The notes under the pieces: generated by a model | Seen by the model: the letters and a program-made list of their open reading frames with translations, nothing else | Database searches by the model: none | What the model was told of the DNA's origin: nothing | Made by a program: the position numbers and the translations under genes | Source of the DNA: Casuarius casuarius | Lineage: Eukaryota > Chordata > Aves > Casuariiformes > Casuariidae | DNA length: 64,000 nt | Direction: 5' to 3' | NCBI GenBank assembly: GCA_003342895.1 | Contig: PTFA01000005.1 | Coordinates: 1,150,654-1,214,653 of the forward strand | Part shown: in pieces, positions 12,576 through 23,800 of the stretch | Layout of the letters: every line of letters starts with the position of its first letter | How positions within the stretch are numbered: position 1 is the first letter of the stretch

Positions 12576-15500
12576 CTGAAGAGCGTCAGTGGTGCAATAC
12601 CTGCCTAACGAGTCTCTGCTCTGAGTCAGTCTGTGACATCCTGTATGTCCCCCCAGCGTTATACGAGGGTGCTGCTCTGCGGAAATCTCCGTGAGGTTTC
12701 AGTATTCAGCTGCATTCCTGCAGTAAGCCGGAGTCCTGAAGTCATATCAGGGTCTCCTTGTGAGCACCATGACTCATCGGCCTGGTGTCCGATGCAGAGG
12801 AACCCTTTCAGACTGTATTGAGCATTCTCACTGCAGCCAAATGGTATTAAAAATAGCTAATTTAACTCTAAACTCCTGGGACTGAGAGAGGTGTCATCTT
12901 CCCACAATGATAGGTGAGAAAGGGACACATACAGCGACGGTGCTCACCAACACTACTATGTGCTGCAAATCATTCAGCTATCAATGGCAGCAGCAGGACC
13001 CGAAATTCCCAGGTCCCAGGCACATTGCCAGTCAGGCAGCCAGCCCATTGCTAGAGCAAAGAGTATCATCTACTGGCATCATTACCCAGGCCTGAATGCA
13101 ATCAGACCAGGAGGAAGGGCAACACACAGCTGTGGGGACACTTCCCCAGCCTGTGACCAAGGGTCTGCCTGCAGCATCAGCACTAACACAGAAGAGAGGC
13201 TGCAGCCCTCTTCCCCTTCCCNGCTCACCTATTAAATCCACACCTCCTGCAAACTTGGCTTGCAAGTGCTAAACCTTTACAGCACTGAAACCTGATCAGA
13301 AGAGATTTGCATGACCAGCCACTAAAACCACCAATAAAAGTGCTTTTCCATCACTGCCTCTGGCAAGGGCTCCCTCCTCCTGGCAGCTGCTGGGACAGGG
13401 AGATCGNGTTTTCTAGTATTGGCAAAACACTAAATGACTGCTTTCCAAACCCCTCCAAGGCACTCTTAAACCTACCTAGACAGGCCAGAGACGTCGTCCT
13501 CATATCTCCTGAGCAAACACCATTTGTGAGAGCAGTTCTCAAAGAGGATGTTTGATCAGGGTAGAAAGAATCTTTTGTACCCAGATATACATCTAAGGAG
13601 GTGAGATAATGAAAGACATAAGTTTATGTTCTTAGATAAATATATCTGCTGTGAACAAGACTACATAGTTTCTCCCCATCATTCCTTTAAGGAAAAATAC
13701 AGTCTTTATAGGATCATAGGAACTGAATTGTTTTAAATTATTTGCAATCAAAGCAAACAATTCTTATTAAGCAATTATGTTCCAGCTGTTTTAAGTTCAG
13801 GACCATGATGGAACAAAGACTTGCTTTGAGGTAGGAGGTAGTGGCAGGCACCCAGCAAGATCCCAATGACTCCAGAATGAAAAACAAATCAATACTTGTG
13901 ATCTCCCACATCCTCTTCCCCAGTCCTGATATCTACAGTGGAAATGGATCCTGATGCTCACTCCATGTGGGTCCCAAGACACTGCTCCAGAATATGCAGA
14001 AAATAGGAGGGTGCATCCCTGCCTTGCTGCATGGGCCAGCTGGGAAATCAATACCATGGGTGCCATGGGGAAGAAGTGTCTTCTGGTGACCAGCTTTAGT
14101 CAGAAAAACCTCCTGGCAACAGAGGAGCGTGTGGGCTTGATACCCAAGGAGTGTGAGACAGTATCCCATCTGCTCATCATCTCCCCTAAGCTGCATAATG
14201 ACTCTCTTTGCCATGTTCAAGGCCACAGCCATATCCTCTGTTCTAGCTGACTTTCTAGCAAAGGGAGACTTGGTTCCTACAAAATACACCTTACTAAACA
14301 GTACTGCATGGAGAGAGGTTGCCTCAAGAGGCTGTGCCACGTCCAGCAGATCTATCTACTCAGATTTTTCTGATGCTCAGTGTAGGGTTCCCTTTCTACA
14401 TTTTATCCCATTTTCCTTATGTTTATCCTGCTGTAAGACTACATGTTAGGCTGCTCAGGCATTTCCAGGTTAGGGTCATCACATTAATGCATTAAACAAA
14501 AGAGGATTTCTAGTGACTTTAATAAACGCTCCTCATACACTGTTTACACCAATATTCTGATCATATTTGTTCTTTTGCTGGTCTTGACATTTGCCAATAT
14601 CTTCTCATAACGAGATCATCCAAACTGAACTCAGGTTCTAGTCAAACCAGGAACAAACAGAGCTCGTNCATCTTCCCTGTGTCTGTGAACACAGCACAAA
14701 ATTGCACTGGCATTTTTTACAGCTGCATTATTTTGCAAATTTAGCTCTAATTTGATGTACTGTCTCACCCCATACCTCTTGCAACCTTCCTCAGATTCCC
14801 ATTCCCAGCTATTTATTTGTTTTCATTCTTTCACATGGGATTCATTTTCTTTTTCCCTGTTAGACCCTGCCGTCATTTATCTCTTCCCTGCAGTCCAAAT
14901 GCTCACAAACTGCAGTAGCTGAGCTCTGCAGAAGTATCTTGATGCACACTAATCCCATTAAAGGCTCTCCAGTCACCTGGTATTTCTCAGTTCTCTGTGC
15001 TATTTTCATTTCATCTTTGAATCCCATTGCCTTGCAATTTCAGATCATTAAAGGGTTAAGTGAGCTGTATCTATTAGATGATATCCATTAAATGAGATAA
15101 ATCCAAATAAAGGGATTTGGATTTCCCAGTTCAGCGTGTTGCTGTTTCCCATCGCCTTTTCTATCAGTGTTTCAGAGTTTTCCAGACACACAGAGACAAG
15201 GTCTCTTGCCAGAACCCATTTGGATTAAACTGGGTCCCAGCTGGAAATAGCCCAAAGTGATTGGAAGGGTGAGCAAAAAGATCCTGGAAGTGTCACTCGG
15301 AATATCTCTTTGCTTATGGGTCCTTGCAAAGTGGAAAGAAAATGCTATCTAAAATGTTAATTTGCCTTCCTTCAGATCTCCTTTTGGATTTTTTCAAAAT
15401 ATAAATTTTTACCACAGGCAAGGAAGCTAGCCAGCACTGCCCTCTATTCCTCACTTTTAATCCTGGTAATCACAGAGAAATTAGACCCTGATGGCCAGTT

Positions 15501-15949
15501 TTTATAGCCTTCCTAAGAGCTCTCTTCTCCTTTTGTCCGGATTCAGAGGAAGGAGGAGGAGGACGAGGCAGAAACCTGGCCCTGAGGTCCCTAGTCCCAG
15601 CAGTGTGAGGCCAGAGTCAGGGGGAGAGCAACCAGCTCTGCTGTAGTGTGCGACACATGGGCACTCCTTGCAAGTAATGAGTATTTCTTGGAGGAAGGTG
15701 TTTCTCTATACTGTTATCACCTTCAGTTTCCTTTCGGGGCAGTTTGGTTCTGTATTTACCCCTTTTCAGAGAAAGAGCAAACGCATCATGTTTTGGCCAT
15801 TTGAGAGAGAGAAATGCATTACTAAGATCCAGGTCTATTCTGACCGCTGCTTTCATTAGCTGACTATGCCGTTGGCTATACAATCATGTGGTACTTTGAA
15901 GGCAGTGTCTCTAGAGTGTGAGTTTGTGTGTGTGGAAATTGATTTTTTT

Positions 15950-16195
15950 GTAGATTTTAAGGTCAGAAAGAACCATTTCAACCTTCCAGTGCAATCCTTT
16001 GCATAGCACAGACTTAAGAACATCATCTGGAAATTTCTGCCCTTCAAGCCCATTACTTCTGTTTGAACAATATCATAACTTTTTAAAAGATACTCAGCCT
16101 GGAGTACAGACTGTAATAAATGAAGAAACCATTCTATCCTGAGGTAAGTAAGTCATTCCTGTAATTACTTAATTGCTCACCCTGGACTTCCAGCC
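15950..16195 (-). mobile_element. Ancient CR1 LINE fragment, antisense
   Basis: Read on the + strand, the segment starts with GATTTTAAGGTCAGAAAGAA. It continues with CAAGCCCATTACTTCTGTTT, then GAGGTAAGTAAGTCATTCC and TAATTACTTAATTGCTCACC. This block order is that of the old amniote CR1 3' region in reverse complement ('aaggtcagaagggaccatt', 'cccataacttctggttgaa', 'aggtaagttgttccaatggttaattaccctc'). The element therefore lies on the - strand with its 3' end near 15950. The copy is highly diverged and 5'-truncated. It ends about 1.5 kb before the CACNA2D4 start codon. Confidence 0.65.
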
Positions 16196-16544
16196 TCTTC
16201 ATCATACAATTTAACCTCCATTCCATATATCACAGGTTTATTTTTCCTTTCTTTATATTTTCTGTGTTTCTTCTGTTATCCCATTTCACGTGTGGCACCA
16301 AACAGCACTCAACAGCACATCTAAGACATGTCACTTAGTTTTACTTCAGTAGTTTCACAGTCAGTTTCCCCCTTCACATCCTATGAGAACCCTAACTTGA
16401 TCTGTTGCGGCACTGCATTTTATCTTAAAAGGTGTGAAAAATAATTACAAGATATTCTAAGAAATGGGTTAATCCATAGCTATAGAGTCAAGCTGCTCAA
16501 CAGGTTGCTCTAGTCATTTATAATCTTTCCACTGCTGTATCTAT

Positions 16545-16800
16545 AGTTATTCATAATTCATACTTCTCCTGATGATAATGAGCTTATAAAAAGTGTCCCT
16601 CATCAGAGTACGCCGTTTGCTGCCTGCTGTTATTCGTCTAATACAACCACCGGTCCCTTGTGATTCATTGGTCTCCAGACACCGATTAGGGGATGGCAAT
16701 CTCAATTGAATGTTGTCTGAACAGAGAGGTTTGACTATTAATAAATAATCGCCCACATTAGTAGGTGATCGGTTAACTGGCATGGGCCTTTTTCTCATGC
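16545..16800. other. Possible conserved non-coding element
   Basis: This 250-bp block is compositionally complex and lacks repeats. About seven CpGs survive at moderate GC content. It carries homeodomain-like motifs (CCGATTAGG at 16682-16690 and ATTAATAAATAATCG at 16737-16751). The - strand is open for 83 codons, but the translation resembles nothing I know. It lies about 1 kb upstream of the CACNA2D4 start codon, so a promoter-proximal enhancer is plausible. Conservation cannot be judged from one sequence. Confidence 0.3.
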
Positions 16801-17684
16801 CATTTTTCCTTCTTGCTGTCCATTTGCTTTCCTCTTGACTTGCTTATATGAGGTCTTTGGACATTACTTAGATTACAGACTTTTTGGCCCAAGAGTTGGA
16901 CCTGTGTTTGATGGTGCCTCACACACCAGGTCTGCAGCTGGGGTCATTGGTCCTATGCTAACCTAAAATTAGGTGGTATTGACCCACTAATGTCCCAAGA
17001 GCTAGAGGTGTGGGAGCCCTCCAAGCGCCCCACGCTGCTGGCAGCAGGTCGGTGTTTCCCAGAGAGGGGACCTGGCTCGCTCCCTGGACCGCTTGCCCAA
17101 AGGTGCCAGGACACAGACCAGCAGCGCGTTGCCAGAGGATCCCTGATGGAGAGGCGGACGGGCAACGTGCAAGCGTCCTCCAGCGCAGGGCAGGAGCATC
17201 TGCTGGGCAGGGATCAAAGGTGAGGAGGCGTTTGGGAAGGCGNGATGCTACCCCTTTAAAGCAGGCTCGGCGGCCTGACCTCCGCCTGGAGAAGCCGAGA
17301 CCCGTCTTCAGGAATCAGAGTAATCCCGGGTGATTTTATCCCACTCCACTTCCCTAAATCTGCCGCTGCGGCTGCTCTGCAAAGGGATTAGAGGACTGGC
17401 GGTGGATTACGCAGACGCCGCGGCTCCCGCCGGCGCTCCCGCCGGGCTCTGCTGTCCCTGCAGGGCGCCAAGCCGCACCGTGTCCAGCGCCCGCGCAGGA
17501 CCCCGCCGCCGAGGCTCCCCGCTGTGCACCCCGGCCAGCTCGGGGCAGGTTTTCGGCCGCGCTGGGAGCCTCGCAGCAGCCCCTCCAGGCCTGGCCAGCG
17601 GCGAGGAGCCGCAGCCCCGGGGCGGCGGATGTAGGATCCCCTGAGGGCTCGGCCCCACAGCAGCACTGCCGCTGGCCCCGCGCC

Positions 17685-17777
17685 ATGCCGGGGCCCGCCG
17701 GCAGCGCGCAGGCACCGTGCCCCGGCGGCAGGACGGGCCGGGAGCCCCCACGTTCCTGCGGCTGGCCCTCCTGCTGA
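17685..17777 (+). promoter_or_regulatory. Upstream ORF in the CACNA2D4 leader, 30 codons
   Basis: The ATG at 17685 (context GCCATGC) opens a 30-codon frame ending in TGA at 17775-17777. That is 17 nt before the main ATG and in a different frame. A second upstream ATG at 17788 overlaps the main start in the third frame and stays open past the exon 1 donor. If the transcript begins upstream of 17685, both would be expected to lower or regulate initiation at 17795. Whether they are in the mature mRNA depends on the unmapped transcription start. Confidence 0.45.
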
Positions 17778-17794
17778 CAGTCGGCGCATGGAGG

Positions 17795-17883
17795 ATGGGG
17801 CCCGGAGCCGCCCCGTGGCTTTTCCTCTCCCTCGTCTGCCTCCCGCCTGCCACCAAGGCCCAGACAAAGATACCGCTGGAGAC
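17795..17883 (+). CDS. CACNA2D4: CACNA2D4 exon 1 (coding part): signal peptide
   Basis: Encodes residues 1-30, beginning [20 protein letters not shown] and ending QTKIPLET. A hydrophobic core follows a short N-region, and cleavage after A22 (TKA) would leave mature Q23. The start was chosen because it is the first in-frame ATG and has a strong context (AGGATGG, A at -3 and G at +4). Upstream ATGs at 17685 and 17788 are out of frame. The donor is GAGAC|GTAAGC and the last codon (Thr) is split. The frame stays open upstream to a TGA at 17642 and encodes another hydrophobic stretch, so a longer leader is possible. Confidence 0.85.
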
Positions 17884-20800
17884 GTAAGCGTTCGCCTCAC
17901 GCGTCACCCCGTTCCGCTCTCCCCACGGCCTCCTCCATCCCCTCGTTGCCTCCTGCCACCCGGCCACCCCTGGCCCTCAGCCTCCTGGGGCTCTCGGGTG
18001 CTAGTGTGCAGCCTGCAAGGGACGATAAGGATATGTAGCACTGGTCAGGATCTGGCCTCGGGAGGTGCATGGGGTGTCAGGCCAAGACACATCTCTTTGG
18101 CACATTCGAGATCCAGGTTGTGTAGTGTGAGCTTTCCTGATCTTTTTGCTATTATATATCACCGGCACCAGTCCCTTAACGCTGGTTTGGTGCTCTGCAA
18201 GTTCAAAAAAGCAACTTGTGCGCACATGCGTAGCAGGTGTATGTTTAATATGTGCATATTTATGTGGATGGTGGCTAAATAGAGGAAAGAGGCCATAGCA
18301 CCTTTTCTTGCTTGCTCCTGCACCACCTGACTAAAAAAGGGGAGGATCAGCTCCCTCCAAAGCTCTGGAGCGTATGAACAAGAAGCAGAGCTGCAGTACA
18401 AGGCATTCACAGCCACGTTTCCTGCATGCGCTGCCTTTGGGTATGGGCAGTAGCAAACATACAGGGAATTTTGATGCCCCTTTTGCACATGGGCTCTTTG
18501 GGTGCCTGCAAGGTATCGGGGTGCCCCACAGCTGTGTGCATGCCGGGACGTGCAAGTGGCTCCTCTGTCATGGTCGCGGCTGGAAAGCTGCTGCTGCAAG
18601 GTGATGCCTACATCAGCAGCGAGTCTCGTCCCGCAGCCCCCCAGGAGACTATCGGGTCTCGGCAAACTGCATTTATAAAAGCCTCGCCTTGTTAGGGTGA
18701 TTTAGATGAATTAAATCCTTTAAGGATTGAAAACCTGTCAGCAACACTGTTGGTAAAAGTTGCTGTGGGGCGGTTTCTCTGGAGGAGAAGAGCTGAGACA
18801 GGTCTGTCTGCATAGGACAGCGGGGTTAGTTTGGAGAGGAGACAATGTTGTCCTCCACTTTCAGAAAGAGAGATATCNGCTACACGAACCAAGGTTAGCC
18901 AAAGTCCTTTCCTGAGATTGAAAAAGCATTTTGTATTCAAAAGGTGCCAACAAGACACTTGCAAATTTGCTCGCTAATGTGGCGCACCAGATGCAATGAA
19001 GCATTGCACTGACTCCTTGCCACTTTCAAGGGTTTTATCGAGGGGATCTCAGGAAACTTTGCCACTGGCTTTACTGTTGGCTGTACTATCAAACCCTTCC
19101 TCAGCTCAGGGCTTCTGATTCGGGTTTCATAAGAAGGCTGCACAGGTTATAGAGCAGTCCTTAGCCTTCCCCACAGCTCTGCCTTTCTGTGAAATTATCT
19201 TTGCTTCCATGTGGGACTGCCTTCGATTTACAGCAATCTGCATTTTCTTAAGTGTTTCTGTCGGTAAATATTGGGTGATGGTAAACAAGACTTTAAAAGT
19301 CCATCTGAAAGGAACTTTGCAGCAAAATACGCAGTTTGTTCCAAAATACATTTCCCTCTTGCTCTCCTTTCTCTGTAGAATAAAATTCAACCTCTAATAA
19401 TTTCAAATTGTGTAAAGCAAAAAGCAACTTTCTGTGCCCAGAGTAAATACTGCATAGAAATACCTTTTGGCCTTGAAATCCATGGCATTAAGAAGACAGC
19501 CTGTCCTTTCTGCTGTTTTTGCCACTGCATACAAGTGCAGGGATTACAGGCAGGCAATCTCTGCTCAAATCCTTTTCTGATGTGTTTGGTTATAATGTGA
19601 TAGCCCTTTACTACAGAGAAAACAGTTACGTCACTTCTCAGAATTTGGAACTTATTCATGTACAAGAAAAAAAGAAAAAACAATGGAAAAAGATCTTCTC
19701 TCCCCTGATACCAAACACAGACCAACAGCTGAATTAGTCCCTGATGTTTCAAATCCACTTATGAATTTGACTAAAGCACGAAAGTTGCCCCTTTGAAAGA
19801 AATTTCAGAAGAAGAATACATTTGCTAGGGCACAAAAGGGAGCAGGAAAACAGACCCGCTCTATAGACTGCACAAGGACATTTTGGGGACACAAAACTAA
19901 AAGCTTTTAAACACCAGCTGGGTTCGATCACAGTTAAGTGACACAAAGCTAAGCGGGCCTGTACTGCTCACTGTGTCATGCCTGGCTTTGTGGCAGTGTA
20001 CTCATTTCTTCACCAGCTTATTCAAATCTTTGCAAAACACGCTTAGCTTTAACTCCCATGGTGCAAAGATCTGCTTAGTCAATTATTATTTCTGAGGTGC
20101 AAGTTCGGCACAGAAACCACCTCCTCTTTTCCCCTGACCACTGCTCTGCTTATAAGCTGGTCACAGCACAGGCAGCTATGAGATTGGTGAGGATTTGGGG
20201 CTGGCTGCTCAGCCTTTGCTTGCTGGGATGCTTGAAACATGCAGGCGGGATAGGTGCAGACCACCTGGTGTGGCCTCTTGCAACTGCCCCATCACCTCTG
20301 TACATCCGCTCCTGAGTTCTGGGAGCCAGCAGCCTTAGATGAAATATCTCTGCAACCTGATGAATTTTAGACTGACCTTTTCTCTCATTGTTTATGAAAA
20401 GACAAAAAAAAACTATTTAAATTCAGCAGGCTGCCTTTAACCTTCCAGAACTCTAAGGCCACTCCCTTCCATGGCAAATAATTGTCTTTTATACATGTAA
20501 ATGCCAGCGTATTTCTGCCTCTTCACTTGCCTCCTTTTCATCTTCCATGAAATACCACCATACATTTTTAATTATCTGCTTTTCAGCCCTATCATACAGG
20601 GCCCCGAGACCTTTGCGCCCTCTCATTCTTCCACTTCCCCTAACTTTCCAATCATTGCTCTAAAGCTGCCCGTCTCCAACCCTCTCTCTGTGCTTCCTTC
20701 TTCCTTTGGTCCTTTTCGCTCCCTTTGCCTCTCCCAAAGCTTGTGGGTTTTGCAGCATGGCATCTTGCAGAGCTGCTTCAAGTACATCAGCAGAAATATT

Positions 20801-23800
20801 GGCCCCACAGCTGGAGCGGCAGCTCAGAAGCAGCTGTGGAGGTCCTGCCCTGGCTTTCACACACCACACCAGAGCTGTGCCCGGTGGCCTCAGGCAGTGG
20901 GAGTGTGCTCCTAGTCTGAGCATTCACCACCTGGGAGACTGGCTTAGCAATGGTGAAATTACACAAATCCTAACCTTTTTTCCCTGAGTTCTTCTGTTAC
21001 TAGAAGTTTCAAGGTTCACATATTTAGTCTTCTTCTGCCATAGCCTCAAAGGCTAAAAAATTAACTTTCCTTTTCCTGTTTTTATGAAAGCCAAGAATGC
21101 TGAGTAATTGTGCGGCACCAGGACTTCAGGATTTCAGAAACAAGTAGTTCTGTGAGCAGCAGAGCTGCATTTTCTATAAAATTGTGTCTTGTGGTTGACT
21201 TCTCTAGTGACTGATAATTGCTAAGCTCATATTGCAATCCTTTTTTCCTCAATAATAGCATCTTTCTGCTGAATCTGCCCATCTACACACAGTTGTCAGA
21301 ACTTAATATCACTGACTCTCCTACCCTGCTGGACAGAAAAATTATTAGGGCTGGGAGGATAGAGTCACATGCAAAGCCACAGATACAACACAAAACAGAA
21401 AAAGCAGGATCACATACGCCTTATTCCTTTCAGCAAACAGAGTAAAAACAAGTCTCTCTGCTAGAATTACTACCCCAAGCCTCATGTTTAGGTTTTCACT
21501 TTCTACAGTAAAAGGTGAGGAGACCTGAAGAACATTAGTTAATATCAGCACAAAACATCTCACATATAAGAGCTATAAACTAACATCAGCAGATGGGCAT
21601 CAAGCTAAATGCCAACTTAGAGATCCTCAGGCCTCACGCGTCAGGGAATAAGTTGGTCACTGCAAGAATCAGGAAAGAATTTCATGGGGTCCCATGCTCC
21701 ATACAACCATTTGCAGCATATTTCTTTCCCCTTTTTCTGTTTTCCTCTTTTTTTCTAAGCTTGCTAAAATAACTCTGATATGGGACAATAAATCCTGGCT
21801 TCCTAGCAAATACCTATATTCTTTTTGGTCTAAGAATGAAATGAAGAGATAAAACCCCTGTCTGTCAAAATAGGAGGCAGAACACAATGCCAAAAAAAAA
21901 AAATTGAGTTGTTCTTACTGATTTCAGCTGGTGCCAGAGCACACTCAGTGGTTGGAAATGAATGCCTCATTGCCAGTTAAGGAGTGATTATAAAGGGTAC
22001 CTACTCTCATTATGCCCCCTTTGGAATTAGTGGAGAGAGGTACAGTATTGAGCAGGAGCCTTACATGTGGTCTAAATCAGCCCCCATAGCTGCTGGTCTG
22101 CCTCTGTTCACAACAGGGGAAACTAAACAGATAGGCTTTCCTAGCCTAAAGTTAGCTGTTGTGATGCTTCCACCATTGCTGCACTTTGCTCATGGCTTTG
22201 CTCCAGAGCTCGTCTTTTAACGGTTGCTGTATTATTCTGCGACAGAAATGGTGCAGTGCATTGGACAGTCAGGCCTTGAGGTTAAAGGTTGCTTTGAGCT
22301 GGCAGAAATCTACTGAAAGCCATAGGTAAGACTCTCTACCCTGTAAATAAATAGCATATTCTGGTAAGTGGAGAAGGCCATTTATTCCATTAAATAAATC
22401 TCTCCTAAGTGAATCCTTGTTAAAGGAACTGTGTGTAGGTGGAGCTGCCTAATGTGAATCATGTAGATGATTTCTGATTAAGTCTTCTGTCAATTACAAC
22501 AGCCATCTATTCTGATTTGGGTGGCTTGGCATTCGGTTGCTCTTCAGCATCTTCGTTTTCCATGTGCAATTGCTATCATCAGTTATTTACAGGATGGCAC
22601 AAACGAGTAGTGTTTAAAATGATGAGATACAGAATTTACTCTGGCATTAGCAAGCCATAGTATCTCCACCGAGAGCATTATCTTCATCCAGCTTGCTAGC
22701 CTCTGCCCTGTACAACTCTAGAAACTGAATCAAAGAGGTGGCTCTTGACAACTCCTTCTAGGCCTGAGATTTATTTCTGTTCAGCAATCTTAAAATTAAG
22801 TGTCTAGACCATCACCCTAGGCTCCTTCTGCAATCAGTAAAGACAAATAGGTATCTCCAGAGGGCTATTTATTTCACTCTACTAACAACAGAGGAAACCA
22901 GATGATATGTAAGACCAAACACACAACTTACTCACTTCTAAAGCTAGGTGAGATAAACTCTACCCTCTGATTCAACAAGTGGTGGCTGAAACTACCAAAA
23001 CTCACTGTTGCTCCTTGCTGACTAATATCATGGGGAGAATGTCCAAAATGAGTGATTGCGTCTTACCTTACTGCTTGTTTCACTGGCAGTCTGTGGAGAA
23101 AGGATTATCATTGTCACTATAATGGGTGAGAAGAAATATGGAGGTTTTCATGCATAGGAACACAGATTTTCCCTGGAATTAAGTTCTGCTGCCTTTGAGT
23201 TAGAAGCTATTGCCTACTTACACAGATTTCTCTCTTTTCTCCTTTTAGGGTGAAGTCTTGGGCAGATGCCTTTGGTGGGGATCTGTACTCCATTGTGACT
23301 AAGTATTCGGGCTCTCTCCTATTACAGAAGGTAGGCAAAAGCTGCAAGGATTTCCTTGCCTTCACATGCTCTTCCCATGTAGCCTTCCAGACTTTCCTCT
23401 CTACAGAAGGCTTGAGGTGGAAAAAGGCAAAACATATAGGTCTCCAGCTAACTTTCAAAACCATGGGGTTTCACGTCCATGGCAACAGAGTGGTGCTCCT
23501 CAACTATACTGAACTAAAGAAAATCTGATCTAACACTTCTCCTGCTCTCGTTAACCATGACCAAATGCCACCTAAGTTGTCCTTTTTTTTTTATGCTTTT
23601 TAACATTACTCCTTAAATTTCTCCCCGATCATTGTTCCACTCTCCCGCACTGACTCTTCACTCCTCCCTTCCTACCCGCNTGTCCCTCCCTTCCCTCCTA
23701 TTTGTTTGTGCTTCATCACCCAGCCTTTCTGCCTCTTCTGTGGTCCTCCAGCTAGTATTCCTGTTTTTCTGCTACCTCATCTATCTTCCTCCAGGCATTC

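Larger units (their letters stand above)
1..16500. other. Upstream intergenic DNA, no exon recognised
   Basis: No reading frame here resembles a protein family I know. The open stretches are short, overlap on both strands and lack convincing splice sites with coding content between them. The first 3 kb is AT-rich. In human the neighbour upstream of CACNA2D4 is DCP1B in the same orientation, so its 3' UTR or last exons could lie here or just to the left. I looked for its conserved C-terminal segment by eye and did not find it. Recognisable items inside (SINE-like and CR1 remnants, poly-A, a palindrome, a CpG cluster) are listed separately. Confidence 0.6.
16985..17960 (+). promoter_or_regulatory. 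CACNA2D4: CpG-island promoter of CACNA2D4
   Basis: GC and CpG content rise abruptly after about 16980, peak between 17240 and 17960 and fall in early intron 1. The start codon at 17795 lies inside. No TATA box is evident close to exon 1, which suits a dispersed CpG-island start. An Sp1-type GGGGCGG is at 17619-17625. TAATCC is present at 17321-17326 and, inverted (GGATTA), at 17385-17390. A TGCTGAC Maf/NRL half-site is at 17772-17778. The exact transcription start cannot be placed. Long open frames on both strands here are by-products of GC richness. Confidence 0.7.

Noticed and set aside
13690..13730. GGATCATAGGAACTGAATTG as a CR1 terminus
   Set aside because: A resemblance of a few bases to the reverse CR1 tail with no adjoining element sequence.
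1..16500. 3' exons of DCP1B, expected upstream from human gene order
   Set aside because: I looked for its conserved C-terminal coding block and found nothing convincing. It may lie to the left of the window or only as UTR I cannot recognise.
17388..17967. Long overlapping open frames on the - strand (170 and 186 codons) across the CpG island
   Set aside because: High GC content depletes stop codons in all frames. The translations are Ala/Arg/Gly/Pro-rich with no recognisable domain, and the + strand carries a well-supported exon.
18159..18665. 168-codon - strand frame in intron 1
   Set aside because: No recognisable domain, compositionally odd, and overlapped by open frames on the + strand.
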